This document shows, one piece after another, positions 53,553 to 61,200 of a stretch of DNA of 64,000 nucleotides (its first letter is position 1; each line of letters begins with the position of its first letter). The notes beneath the pieces were generated by a model that saw only the letters and a program-made list of their open reading frames with translations, had not been told where the DNA came from and did not search any database. The DNA comes from Echinicola rosea. GTDB taxonomy: Bacteria; Bacteroidota; Bacteroidia; Cytophagales; Cyclobacteriaceae. A program made the translations under genes and the position numbers. The stretch lies in assembly GCF_005281475.1 (NCBI RefSeq), contig NZ_CP040106.1, positions 67,501 to 131,500 of the forward strand, in the 5' to 3' direction.

Positions 53553-54392
53553 GTGACCTCGACTCCACAACAGCAAAAAGTAGCCATACAGGGCATAAAA
53601 GGCTCTTACCACTATCAAGTGGCACTCAATCAATTTGGCCAGGACATCCATGTGCTCGAGTGCCTGACATTTTCGGAACTGGTCAAAAAAATCACTTCCA
53701 ATCAGGCCGACATTGGGGTTTTGGCACTGGAAAACTCCATAGCAGGAGCGATCCTTCCCAATTATGACCTGATGGACAGAAACAACCTACAGGTGATGGG
53801 GGAATTTTACCTTCCCATTTCACATCAGCTGATGGTATCAAAGGGGCAGTCGATTGAAGACATCACGGAAGTCCGTTCCCACCCGATGGCGCTACTGCAG
53901 TGTAAGGCATTCTTTGAACAATATCCCCAAATCAAACTAATAGAGGATATGGACACGGCATCCGTGGCCAAGGAAATCAGCGAACAAGGCCTCAAAGGAG
54001 TGGGTGCCATTGCCGGAAAATCTGCGGCTGAGTTTTATAAGCTGGACATTCTGGCCAGCGACATCCAAACCATCAAAAACAACATCACCCGCTTCTGCAT
54101 TGTTAAAAATGCAGCCGATGCCAAGCCGGCCGAAGGGTTTGACAAGGCCTCTATCAAGGTAATCATCAAAAATGAACAAGGCAGCTTGGCAAAGGTCCTC
54201 ACCACTATGAGTACCTACCAACTCGACCTGACCAAAATCCAGTCGCTTCCGGTAATCGACCAACCTTGGCATTATGCTTTTTTCATTGACTTGATTTTTA
54301 AGGATCTGGAAGATTACCGTCAGGCCTTAAAAGAACTGAAGGAAAATGGTCATCAAATTAAAATATTGGGGGAATACAAAAACACTAAATAA
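53553..54392 (+). CDS. pheA: Prephenate dehydratase
   Basis: A 279-aa enzyme that makes phenylpyruvate. The catalytic PDT domain (about 8-190) has IQGIKGSYHYQVAL, LALENSIAGAI and NNITRFCIV with the TRF motif. A C-terminal ACT domain (about 195-279) follows, but the Phe-binding ESRP motif of E. coli PheA reads QSLP here, so feedback inhibition may differ. The start is GTG at 53553, after an in-frame TAA. A 139-base gap after aroA contains no clear terminator. Confidence 0.92.
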   Translation: MTSTPQQQKVAIQGIKGSYHYQVALNQFGQDIHVLECLTFSELVKKITSNQADIGVLALENSIAGAILPNYDLMDRNNLQVMGEFYLPISHQLMVSKGQSIEDITEVRSHPMALLQCKAFFEQYPQIKLIEDMDTASVAKEISEQGLKGVGAIAGKSAAEFYKLDILASDIQTIKNNITRFCIVKNAADAKPAEGFDKASIKVIIKNEQGSLAKVLTTMSTYQLDLTKIQSLPVIDQPWHYAFFIDLIFKDLEDYRQALKELKENGHQIKILGEYKNTK

Positions 54393-54397
54393 CCACC

Positions 54398-55558
54398 ATG
54401 ATAGCTCCAGCAGATCGCCTCGGCAATGTAAAGGAATATTATTTTTCCAAAAAATTGCGTGAGGTCGCCCGTCTCAAATCCGAAGGACACCCCATTATCA
54501 ACATGGGTATAGGCAGTCCTGACCTCCCTCCACACCAGGATGTCATCGACGCCCTGAACACAGTCAGTCAGTTACCAACGGCGCACGGTTATCAAAGCTA
54601 TCAGGGCATTCCTGAACTCAGGGAGGCCATTGCTGATTTTTACAAAAAAAATTACGGTGTCTCGCTCTCTCCTACCAATGAAATCCTGCCGATGATGGGA
54701 TCCAAAGAAGCCATCATGCACATTTCTTTGGCCTATCTCAACCCTGGGGACAAGGTGCTGATACCAAATCCCGGCTACCCCACCTACTCGTCGGTCACAG
54801 AACTCGTCGGCGCCAAAGCGGTATTTTATGACCTAAAAGGCGAAAACCAATGGCTTCCAGACTTTGACCAATTGGAAACATTGGCGAGCACCGGCATCAA
54901 GCTTATGTGGCTCAACTATCCCCACATGCCCACTGGAGCCAATGCCTCAATACAGACACTGGAAAAACTTGTGGCTTTTGCCAATAGGCATCAGATTTTG
55001 TTGGTCAACGACAATCCTTACAGCTTTATCCTCACCAAAAAACCCGTAAGCATCCTAGCCGTGGACGGCGCAAAGGACATCGCATTAGAGCTCAATTCGC
55101 TCAGCAAGACCTTTAACATGCCAGGATGGCGGGTCGGAATGCTGTGCGGCCAGCCCTCCTACGTACAGGAAGTACTAAAGGTCAAAAGCAATATGGACTC
55201 AGGAATGTTCCTAGGCATCCAAAAAGGCGCCGTTGCAGCCTTAAAACTGGACAAGAGCTGGTTTGAAGCGATGGACACCATATATCAAAAACGTCGGGAG
55301 GCGGTTTGGAAATTGGCCGATAGAGTTGGGGCCATTTGCGAACGTGAAAGCTCAGGGATGTTTGTATGGGCAAAATTAGCAGACCAAACCGACCCCATGT
55401 CCTTGGTCAACAAACTATTGTACGAAAACCATATCTTTATCACTCCAGGTGATGTTTTTGGAAGCAATGGCCTTGGATACATCAGGTTTTCACTTTGCGT
55501 ACCGGAAAACCTCATCCAAGAGGCCTTTGACCGAGTAAACAGCTCGTGGACCAAATAA
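54398..55558 (+). CDS. PLP-dependent aminotransferase, class I/II
   Basis: A 386-aa fold-type I enzyme. MGIGSPDLPPHQDVIDAL near residue 33, YQSYQGIPELREAIADFY near 62, PNPGYPTYSS near 126, NYPHMPTGA near 173, VNDNPYSF near 207 and the PLP lysine in NSLSKTFNMPGWRVGM near 237. Between pheA and tyrA it most likely transaminates phenylpyruvate/hydroxyphenylpyruvate or prephenate; aspartate and DAP aminotransferase relatives look similar. Confidence 0.9.
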   Translation: MIAPADRLGNVKEYYFSKKLREVARLKSEGHPIINMGIGSPDLPPHQDVIDALNTVSQLPTAHGYQSYQGIPELREAIADFYKKNYGVSLSPTNEILPMMGSKEAIMHISLAYLNPGDKVLIPNPGYPTYSSVTELVGAKAVFYDLKGENQWLPDFDQLETLASTGIKLMWLNYPHMPTGANASIQTLEKLVAFANRHQILLVNDNPYSFILTKKPVSILAVDGAKDIALELNSLSKTFNMPGWRVGMLCGQPSYVQEVLKVKSNMDSGMFLGIQKGAVAALKLDKSWFEAMDTIYQKRREAVWKLADRVGAICERESSGMFVWAKLADQTDPMSLVNKLLYENHIFITPGDVFGSNGLGYIRFSLCVPENLIQEAFDRVNSSWTK

Positions 55559-55579
55559 ACTGAAAAAATAACGATCCAT

Positions 55580-56428
55580 ATGAAGCACATTCATATTATA
55601 GGACTTGGACTTTTGGGAGGCTCGTTTTCATTGGGCCTAAAAAAGGTTTTTGCGGGAATTAACGTCACTGGTTTTGACAAAAACAAAGCCCACTTGCAGG
55701 AAGCGCTTTCCCTCGACATCATCGATCAAATCAGCGAACAAGTCCCAAAGGATGCTGATTTGGTCATTGTGGCCACCCCAGTGGATACGATCAGCAGCAT
55801 TGTTGCCAGTTTGCTTGATGATGTATCCCCGGAGACACTCATCTTGGATTTTGGCTCCACCAAGGAAAAAATCTGCACCACCCTCGCAGCACACCCCAAC
55901 AGAAAAAACTTCCTGGCGGCCCATCCCATCGCCGGTACAGAATATGCCGGGCCATCCGCCGCCTTTCCGGATCTGCTAAGGGGTAAGATCATGATTCTAT
56001 GTGAACTCGAAAAGACGGCCATTCATCTTAAACCAAAGGCTTTTGAGGCATTTGAGTCACTCGAAATGAACATCAGGTTTATGGAACCACAGGAGCACGA
56101 CAACCAACTCGCCTTTGTCTCCCACTTATCCCATATCAGCTCCTTTATGCTCGGCAAAACGGTACTGGACAAGATGGAAGACGACAAACATATACTGAAC
56201 ATGGCGGGAAGCGGATTTGCATCCACCGTAAGACTGGCAAAAAGCTCTCCGGCAATGTGGACTCCTATCATGAAGGAAAACAAGAGAAATATCCTTGAAG
56301 CCCTGAACGGCTACATCGAGAACTTGGCCGCTTTTAGGGACCACCTCACCAGTGACCAGTTTGAGCAATTGGATGAAAAAATGAAAAACGCCAACCAAAT
56401 CGGCGACATTCTGAACCTAAAACCCTGA
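55580..56428 (+). CDS. tyrA: Prephenate dehydrogenase
   Basis: A 282-aa enzyme that oxidatively decarboxylates prephenate (or arogenate) for tyrosine. N-terminal NAD(P) motif IIGLGLLGGSFSLGLKKV, DFGSTKEKI near residue 93, AAHPIAGTEYAGP near 113 (catalytic His and prephenate binding) and HLSHISSFML near 187. No ACT or chorismate mutase domain is attached. Last gene of the operon; no strong terminator follows within 80 bases. Confidence 0.92.
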   Translation: MKHIHIIGLGLLGGSFSLGLKKVFAGINVTGFDKNKAHLQEALSLDIIDQISEQVPKDADLVIVATPVDTISSIVASLLDDVSPETLILDFGSTKEKICTTLAAHPNRKNFLAAHPIAGTEYAGPSAAFPDLLRGKIMILCELEKTAIHLKPKAFEAFESLEMNIRFMEPQEHDNQLAFVSHLSHISSFMLGKTVLDKMEDDKHILNMAGSGFASTVRLAKSSPAMWTPIMKENKRNILEALNGYIENLAAFRDHLTSDQFEQLDEKMKNANQIGDILNLKP

Positions 56429-56506
56429 ATTCGATCCATTTTTAACCACATTTCACTAACCAAATGGAGGACAAAAGGCTGATCAGCTAGCGAAAAACGG
56501 TAGGAT

Positions 56507-57274
56507 TCACAGCGACCTAAGGTACTCCCCCGCAAGTCGTAACCTACTTCCATACCAAGAAAAAAGTTCACCATCCACCAGCAACACCCGTGTATTGGGG
56601 AGTTCGCTCTGAAAGGCCCTGACATGTTTTTCCTTAAATGGAAATGGTTCCGAACTTAGCAAAAGACAATCAGGCTTCAGTTGCTTTATTTCCGCCATCG
56701 TTACCGCAGGATACCGATCCTGAGCAATCAGGTTTCTGAAGCCCGCATGGGTCAACATCTCATCAATGAACGTTGAACCTCCGGCGGCCATAATTGGGGC
56801 CTGCCAAATCAGATAGATGGCTGTCCCCCTCTGGGCAGTACCTCCCCAAAACCCTTGACAAACGTCTTTAATAAGTTGAGCTGCTTCCTCCTGCCTGTTG
56901 GTGAGGTGACCAATTTGCCGCATCATTTGCAGAGCATCTTCCAAATTAAAAATATCACTCATCCAAACGGGATATTTCTCTGCCAGCTGCTCGATCCCCT
57001 CTTTGTAATTCTCCTCTTTGTTCCCAATGATCAAATCGGGCTGCAACTTATCGATCACCTCAAACCGGAATTTCTTGGTACCCCCGACGATAGTTTTTTC
57101 CTGACGCAGCCTTTTTGGATGAACACAAAACTTCGTAATACCGACCAACTGCTCTTCCAAGCCCAAATCAACCAGTAACTCCGTCTGAGAAGGCACCAGG
57201 GAGACAATGCGTTGGGGAATGACCGGGATGGTCACTTCCCTATCCATTTGGTCCATGTAGGATTTCTCTTTCAT
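56507..57274 (-). CDS. BtuF-like helical-backbone metal receptor without a signal peptide
   Basis: A 255-aa periplasmic-binding-protein fold of the BtuF/FepB class: IPVIPQRIVSLVPSQTELLVD near the start (shown in part: RIVSLVPSQTELL), VGITKFCVHP near residue 45, PDLIIGNKEENYKEGIEQL near 84 and YPAVTMAEIKQLKPDCLLLS near 185. Relatives bind cobalamin or metal chelates for an ABC importer. No export signal is visible, so it may work in the cytoplasm, or its true start is missed. No transporter genes are adjacent. Confidence 0.85.
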   Translation of the reverse strand: MKEKSYMDQMDREVTIPVIPQRIVSLVPSQTELLVDLGLEEQLVGITKFCVHPKRLRQEKTIVGGTKKFRFEVIDKLQPDLIIGNKEENYKEGIEQLAEKYPVWMSDIFNLEDALQMMRQIGHLTNRQEEAAQLIKDVCQGFWGGTAQRGTAIYLIWQAPIMAAGGSTFIDEMLTHAGFRNLIAQDRYPAVTMAEIKQLKPDCLLLSSEPFPFKEKHVRAFQSELPNTRVLLVDGELFSWYGSRLRLAGEYLRSL

Positions 57275-57299
57275 ATGATATCATTCTAAGATCGAAACT

Positions 57300-57334
57300 A
57301 AAAAAAATTCCCCGAATGCTCCGAGGAATTTTTT
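57300..57334 (-). terminator. Terminator after the 38-codon ORF
   Basis: On the minus strand, arms AAAAAATTCC/GGAATTTTTT with a GC-rich inner part, followed by a run of eight T. It begins 5 bases after the small ORF's stop and ends 25 bases before the BtuF-like gene, so it could also act as an attenuator for that gene. Confidence 0.75.
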
Positions 57335-57338
57335 GACA

Positions 57339-57455
57339 TTAAACCGTATGAAGAAATTTTTGATCAATCGTATCGTAACGCATGGCGTGAGAAACAACCT
57401 GCTCTACCCCACTCTTCTCTTTATTTATATTTGGGTCTATACCCTGAAAGGGCAT
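57339..57455 (-). CDS. Possible 38-aa small protein
   Basis: An ATG-to-TAA frame of 38 codons starting MPFQGIDPNINKEKSG and ending YDTIDQKFLHTV. It has no membrane segment and a normal amino-acid mix. It is framed by an exact -7 promoter box 8 bases upstream and a terminator 5 bases downstream, which supports a real unit of about 155 bases. It could instead be a small RNA, or a leader for the BtuF-like gene. No family is recognised. Confidence 0.45.
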   Translation of the reverse strand: MPFQGIDPNINKEKSGVEQVVSHAMRYDTIDQKFLHTV

Positions 57456-57463
57456 ATACAACT

Positions 57464-57471
57464 CAAAAGTA
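57464..57471 (-). promoter_or_regulatory. Promoter (-7 element) of the 38-codon ORF
   Basis: Minus-strand TACTTTTG, an exact TAnnTTTG, 8 bases before the ATG. The upstream DNA is very AT-rich; no clear TTTG is seen at -33. Confidence 0.45.
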
Positions 57472-57807
57472 AAAAAGTTTTTGAAATATAAAAACTTTCA
57501 TTTACCTATTTTTAAAAACCTATAAACCCATATAAAACTTACAAACCAAAAATAAAACAAATATTAAATCAATGGTCTATACACCCAAAACACCACCTTT
57601 TAATTTAAAAAAAACAATCAATAGCGATTTAATAAAATATAAAAATCTAAAAAGTGATTTTTACAAAACAATATATCACACAAAAAACCATTAAATCTTA
57701 AATCAACCCTTCAATCCCCAGAATGAAAAATAATTTCGTTTTCTTAACAATGGAATTGTCCATCCAACGACCTCGTCACAAATGACAGAAGAACGGGTTT
57801 ACAAAAG
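57472..57807. other. Very AT-rich spacer
   Basis: About 330 bases with long A/T runs and no credible coding frame. It has no clear inverted repeats. It lies between the small ORF unit and the end of the HsdR-N gene. Confidence 0.6.
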
Positions 57808-58275
57808 CTAAAAAGCAGGGAATTCCCGAATCTGTTTATAGGTCCCCGAACCAGCATCATACTGCAAACAAATATGTTGCATTCCGTTACTAATGGCCAT
57901 AAAATGTGCTTGAATGGTTTTGTTATACATGCAGACCTGCTCCACCACTTTCTGGCTGAGTTTTACTTCTGGGGCCTTACACTCCACCAAGAGAAAGGGA
58001 CTTCCTGTACGGTCAAGCACCAAAATATCAAACCGTTTTTTTAGCCGGTTATATTCCAGTCCTTTCTCGAGTGCAAAAAGGCTTTTTGGATAATTCTTGT
58101 ACGCTATCAAATAGTAAATGATGTGCTGCCTGACCCACTCTTCCGGGGTCAAAATCAAAAATTTCTTTCGTAAAGCATCAAAAATGGTTAATTTCCCACT
58201 TTCTGAAGTAAGATGGAAATCAGTAGTGGGCAAATTTAACGGAATGTTCAGAAAGGGATAATCTACAGCTGTCAT
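57808..58275 (-). CDS. HsdR N-terminal-domain (PD-(D/E)xK fold) protein
   Basis: A 155-aa protein. EEWVRQHIIYYLI, then RLKKRFDILVLDR and FLLVECKAPEVKLSQKVVEQ contain the nuclease-type D...ExK core seen at the N-terminus of type I restriction HsdR subunits. No helicase domain or hsdM/hsdS genes are present, so it is a stand-alone protein. ATG at 58275 gives a sensible N-terminus (TAVDYPFLNIPLNLP); a longer frame to 58323 would leave 2 bases to the divergent gene. Confidence 0.85.
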   Translation of the reverse strand: MTAVDYPFLNIPLNLPTTDFHLTSESGKLTIFDALRKKFLILTPEEWVRQHIIYYLIAYKNYPKSLFALEKGLEYNRLKKRFDILVLDRTGSPFLLVECKAPEVKLSQKVVEQVCMYNKTIQAHFMAISNGMQHICLQYDAGSGTYKQIREFPAF

Positions 58276-58325
58276 ACCACAAATATCCAAGCTTATTTGA
58301 TCAATTAAAACCAAGTCTGACAAAA

Positions 58326-59957
58326 ATGAAAAGAATTTATATCATTCTGTGTGGCATGATCCTTTTACTAGCCGCCTGCAAAAAAAAGGAAAACGTTGAC
58401 CTCATTGTTCATAACGGACTAGTCTATACGGTCAACGACACCTTCGACCAGGCAGAGGCTTTTGCGGTCAGAGACGGAAAATTCATTGAGGTCAATTCCA
58501 GCGATGAGATTCTAAGCAAATACACTGCTCCTAGCATCATTGACGTAGGGGGAAAGTTCATTTACCCCGGCCTGATCGATGCGCACACACATTTTTATCG
58601 GTATGGCACTGGACTAAAAATAGCAGACTTGACAGGACTTACTTCCTTCGAGGCATTGGTGGCAGCAGTTAAAGAGCACCGCAAAAACCACCCTAACCAA
58701 GCTTGGCTCTTGGGTCGCGGATGGGACCAAAACCTCTGGCCAGGGAAAACCTTTCCAGAAAAAGACTTACTGGACCAGGCGTTTCCTGACACCCCGGTAC
58801 TGCTATCCCGAATCGACGGCCATGCCGCCATCGCAAATCAGAAAGCATTGGACATGGGAGGCATCACTGCTAGCACCGATATTCTGGGAGGAAAAGTAAT
58901 CCTCAAAAACCACCAGCCCACAGGTGTTTTGATCGACAATGCCATCGACGAGGTTTCCTCAAAAATCCCTGAGATTTCCACAAAGGAGTCTCGACAGGCA
59001 TTGCTGGACGCGCAGGAAAACTGTTTTGCCGTAGGGCTCACCTCCGTGGTGGATGCTGGCCTCGACAGATCTACCATAGACCTCATTGAAAGCATGCAGA
59101 AAGAAGGCAGCCTCAAAATGCGCGTCTATGCCATGATCAATCCTACTGAGGAAAACAAAGCATATTATTTCGAAAAAGGGCCATTTCAAAGCGAATCCCT
59201 GACGGTCAGAAGTTTTAAAATCTACGGCGATGGGGCGCTGGGATCGAGAGGTGCTTCCCTGCTGGCCCCATACCATGACGCCCCTGATGAACTCGGTTTT
59301 TTGCTGAACACCCCTGAAAACTTCCTGTCCCTAACAGAAGAAATCCACGATCATGGCTTTCAGATGAACACGCACTGCATCGGGGATTCCGCTAACCGCA
59401 CCTTACTGAACATCTATGCCAAAGTGCTCATGAAAGAAAATGATCAGCGGTGGAGAATAGAACATGCTCAGGTGGTCAACCCTAAGGATGTCGAAAAATT
59501 CGCTGCCTATAACATCATCCCATCTGTCCAACCCACTCACGCTACTTCTGATATGTATTGGGCGGAAGACCGACTCGGCCATGAAAGGATCAAGCATGCC
59601 TACATCTACAAAGACCTCATGGAGCAAAACGGACTTATCGCACTGGGAAGCGACTTTCCAGTAGAGAACATCAATCCCCTTTATGGCTTTCATGCCGCAG
59701 TGGCACGCCAAGACGCGAACAACTGGCCTGCTGAAGGGTTCCAACCAGAAAACAGTCTTACCCGGAAACAGGCTTTGAAGGGCATGACGATATGGGCGGC
59801 CTATGCCAATTTTGAAGAAAACCTTAAAGGAAGTATTGAAAGCGGGAAGCTGGCGGACTTTATCATCACCAGACGGGATCTGATGACTGCCCCCGAGGAA
59901 AGCTTGCGCAACATCAACGTAGAAGCTACCTTCATCGGTGGCGAAAAAGTACATTGA
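58326..59957 (+). CDS. Amidohydrolase, lipoprotein (YtcJ/LAF3-like)
   Basis: A 543-aa metal-dependent hydrolase. Lipoprotein signal with LLLAAC (Cys near 18). The amidohydrolase core begins YPGLIDAHTHFYRYG near residue 80 (HxH metal site), with SRIDGHAAIAN near 158, IYGDGALGSRGASLL near 298 (metal Lys position), MNTHCIGDSANR near 343, WRIEHAQVV near 375 and ALGSDFPVENINPLYG near 438. Exported location suggests scavenging of an amide or ester substrate; the specific one is unknown. Confidence 0.9.
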   Translation: MKRIYIILCGMILLLAACKKKENVDLIVHNGLVYTVNDTFDQAEAFAVRDGKFIEVNSSDEILSKYTAPSIIDVGGKFIYPGLIDAHTHFYRYGTGLKIADLTGLTSFEALVAAVKEHRKNHPNQAWLLGRGWDQNLWPGKTFPEKDLLDQAFPDTPVLLSRIDGHAAIANQKALDMGGITASTDILGGKVILKNHQPTGVLIDNAIDEVSSKIPEISTKESRQALLDAQENCFAVGLTSVVDAGLDRSTIDLIESMQKEGSLKMRVYAMINPTEENKAYYFEKGPFQSESLTVRSFKIYGDGALGSRGASLLAPYHDAPDELGFLLNTPENFLSLTEEIHDHGFQMNTHCIGDSANRTLLNIYAKVLMKENDQRWRIEHAQVVNPKDVEKFAAYNIIPSVQPTHATSDMYWAEDRLGHERIKHAYIYKDLMEQNGLIALGSDFPVENINPLYGFHAAVARQDANNWPAEGFQPENSLTRKQALKGMTIWAAYANFEENLKGSIESGKLADFIITRRDLMTAPEESLRNINVEATFIGGEKVH

Positions 59958-60039
59958 CGCCGTAAACCAGCCGAATGAAAATCCTCGGTCTCCATTTGCA
60001 GAGCACCTAGGAGAGCCATCCCAAAGGACGCCCCGTACA

Positions 60040-60738
60040 TTAGTCCAGCAGGAGATACGGCCTTACCCGATCCAGCCAATCTTTTGACAGGATCTTAATT
60101 TGGAGCAAATCATCTACTTGCTTGTATTTGCCATGTTGGTCACGATAAGCCACAATCACCTTGGCTTCACCATAACGGATATAGGGATGGGCGGCCAAAT
60201 CCTGCGGTTCAGCAGCATTTAGGGAAAGTTGACGGTCTATGGAAGGCGTAAAGGTGAAATATTCAAACACCCTTTTGGCCACATCTACTTTTAGTCCATA
60301 GACATCCAGTAATTGTTCTTGTCGGTGAAGTCCCCCCAAACGCTCCCGAAACTTCACAATCCTCGCAGCAAGGGTAGGGCCAATTCCCGGCACCACCTGC
60401 AAGACCACTGAATCAGCCTCCGCAAAATCCATTTTGTTGAGCACCGGTTTTTTCCGCTGGTATTCTTCCCATCTTCCCGTATCCAGCTTCAACTGTCTAT
60501 CGGCCACCTGGAAAAACATCCCTGAAGATGAATCACGTTCCATTACCGACAACAAACTGTCCGCCTGCGTAAGGTAGCGTTGATACTGTTCCGTTGCGGC
60601 TTTATGTTGATACCATTGCACTGCTTTGGGCACAAATGCCAAAACCAGCAACACAGGAATCACCAGTAAAAATCCATTGGATTCTCGCTGTGTAAAACCG
60701 AAATATTCCTTAAAAAAATAGCGTAGTTTCTTTTTCAT
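60040..60738 (-). CDS. Helix-hairpin-helix protein (ComEA-like), membrane-anchored
   Basis: A 232-aa protein. One membrane segment (about 22-40, FLLVIPVLLVLAFVPKAV) is followed by a linker and two or three HhH units: VVPGIGPTLAARIVKFRERLGG (shown in part: VVPGIGPTLAARIV) near residue 118, LNAAEPQDLAAHPYIRYGEA near 183 and VDDLLQIKILSKDWLDRV at the end. Such proteins bind DNA non-specifically and, like ComEA, may help DNA uptake. ATG at 60738 is preferred to the upstream GTG at 60765. Confidence 0.87.
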   Translation of the reverse strand: MKKKLRYFFKEYFGFTQRESNGFLLVIPVLLVLAFVPKAVQWYQHKAATEQYQRYLTQADSLLSVMERDSSSGMFFQVADRQLKLDTGRWEEYQRKKPVLNKMDFAEADSVVLQVVPGIGPTLAARIVKFRERLGGLHRQEQLLDVYGLKVDVAKRVFEYFTFTPSIDRQLSLNAAEPQDLAAHPYIRYGEAKVIVAYRDQHGKYKQVDDLLQIKILSKDWLDRVRPYLLLD

Positions 60739-60765
60739 AATCCCTGATACATCACCAGTGTCCAC

Positions 60766-61171
60766 TTAAACCCTCATTATGCACTGGCCTATCTATTGCG
60801 AACTGACACTACTTCAAAATCAGTCGCTTCGCTGCTGATTTCGATATCACCATAGCCATGCTATGACTCAATCTCCAAACAGCCAAATTTCCTTGTAGCT
60901 TCAGTTCTTCCCGATAGCTATTGGGACAGGCCATAACGATTCCTAAAGCATAAAGCAGGTTAAAAAATCAACACTGACACAAACAATTTATTGGCCGATG
61001 TCTATTTATAGACATCATCTGTTATCATAAAATAAACATATTGGAATTATTTCCAAAGTTTTGCCATTATTGTATTGTAAAACGCCCAAAAAATCACCCA
61101 ACCCACTATTTAGACAGATTTTAAATTAATAAGAGCTTGCAGAAATAATTCATTTCGTGGAGTTTCTGTAA
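60766..61171. other. 400-bp spacer with repeat remnants
   Basis: No gene is seen. It holds a hairpin AAATCAG...CTGATTT near 60815-60840, a near-palindrome CCCGATAGCTATTGGG near 60909-60925, and a 20-bp perfect palindrome at 60998-61017 listed separately. These look like decayed intergenic repeat sequences. Confidence 0.5.
60998..61017. promoter_or_regulatory. 20-bp palindrome upstream of hemA
   Basis: GATGTCTAT-TT-ATAGACATC: 9-bp arms with a 2-bp centre, 155 bases before the hemA promoter. It has the form of an operator for a dimeric regulator. The regulator is unknown. Confidence 0.4.
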
Positions 61172-61179
61172 TAAATTTG
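61172..61179 (+). promoter_or_regulatory. hemA promoter (-7 element)
   Basis: TAAATTTG, exact TAnnTTTG, 21 bases before the hemA ATG. It also excludes the in-frame TTG at 61177 as a start. No convincing -33 element. Confidence 0.5.
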
Positions 61180-61200
61180 CAATGTATAAAAGTACCAATA

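Noticed and set aside
57275..57460. Cobalamin riboswitch before the BtuF-like gene
   Set aside because: No B12-box-like sequence was recognised; only the small ORF and a terminator are there.
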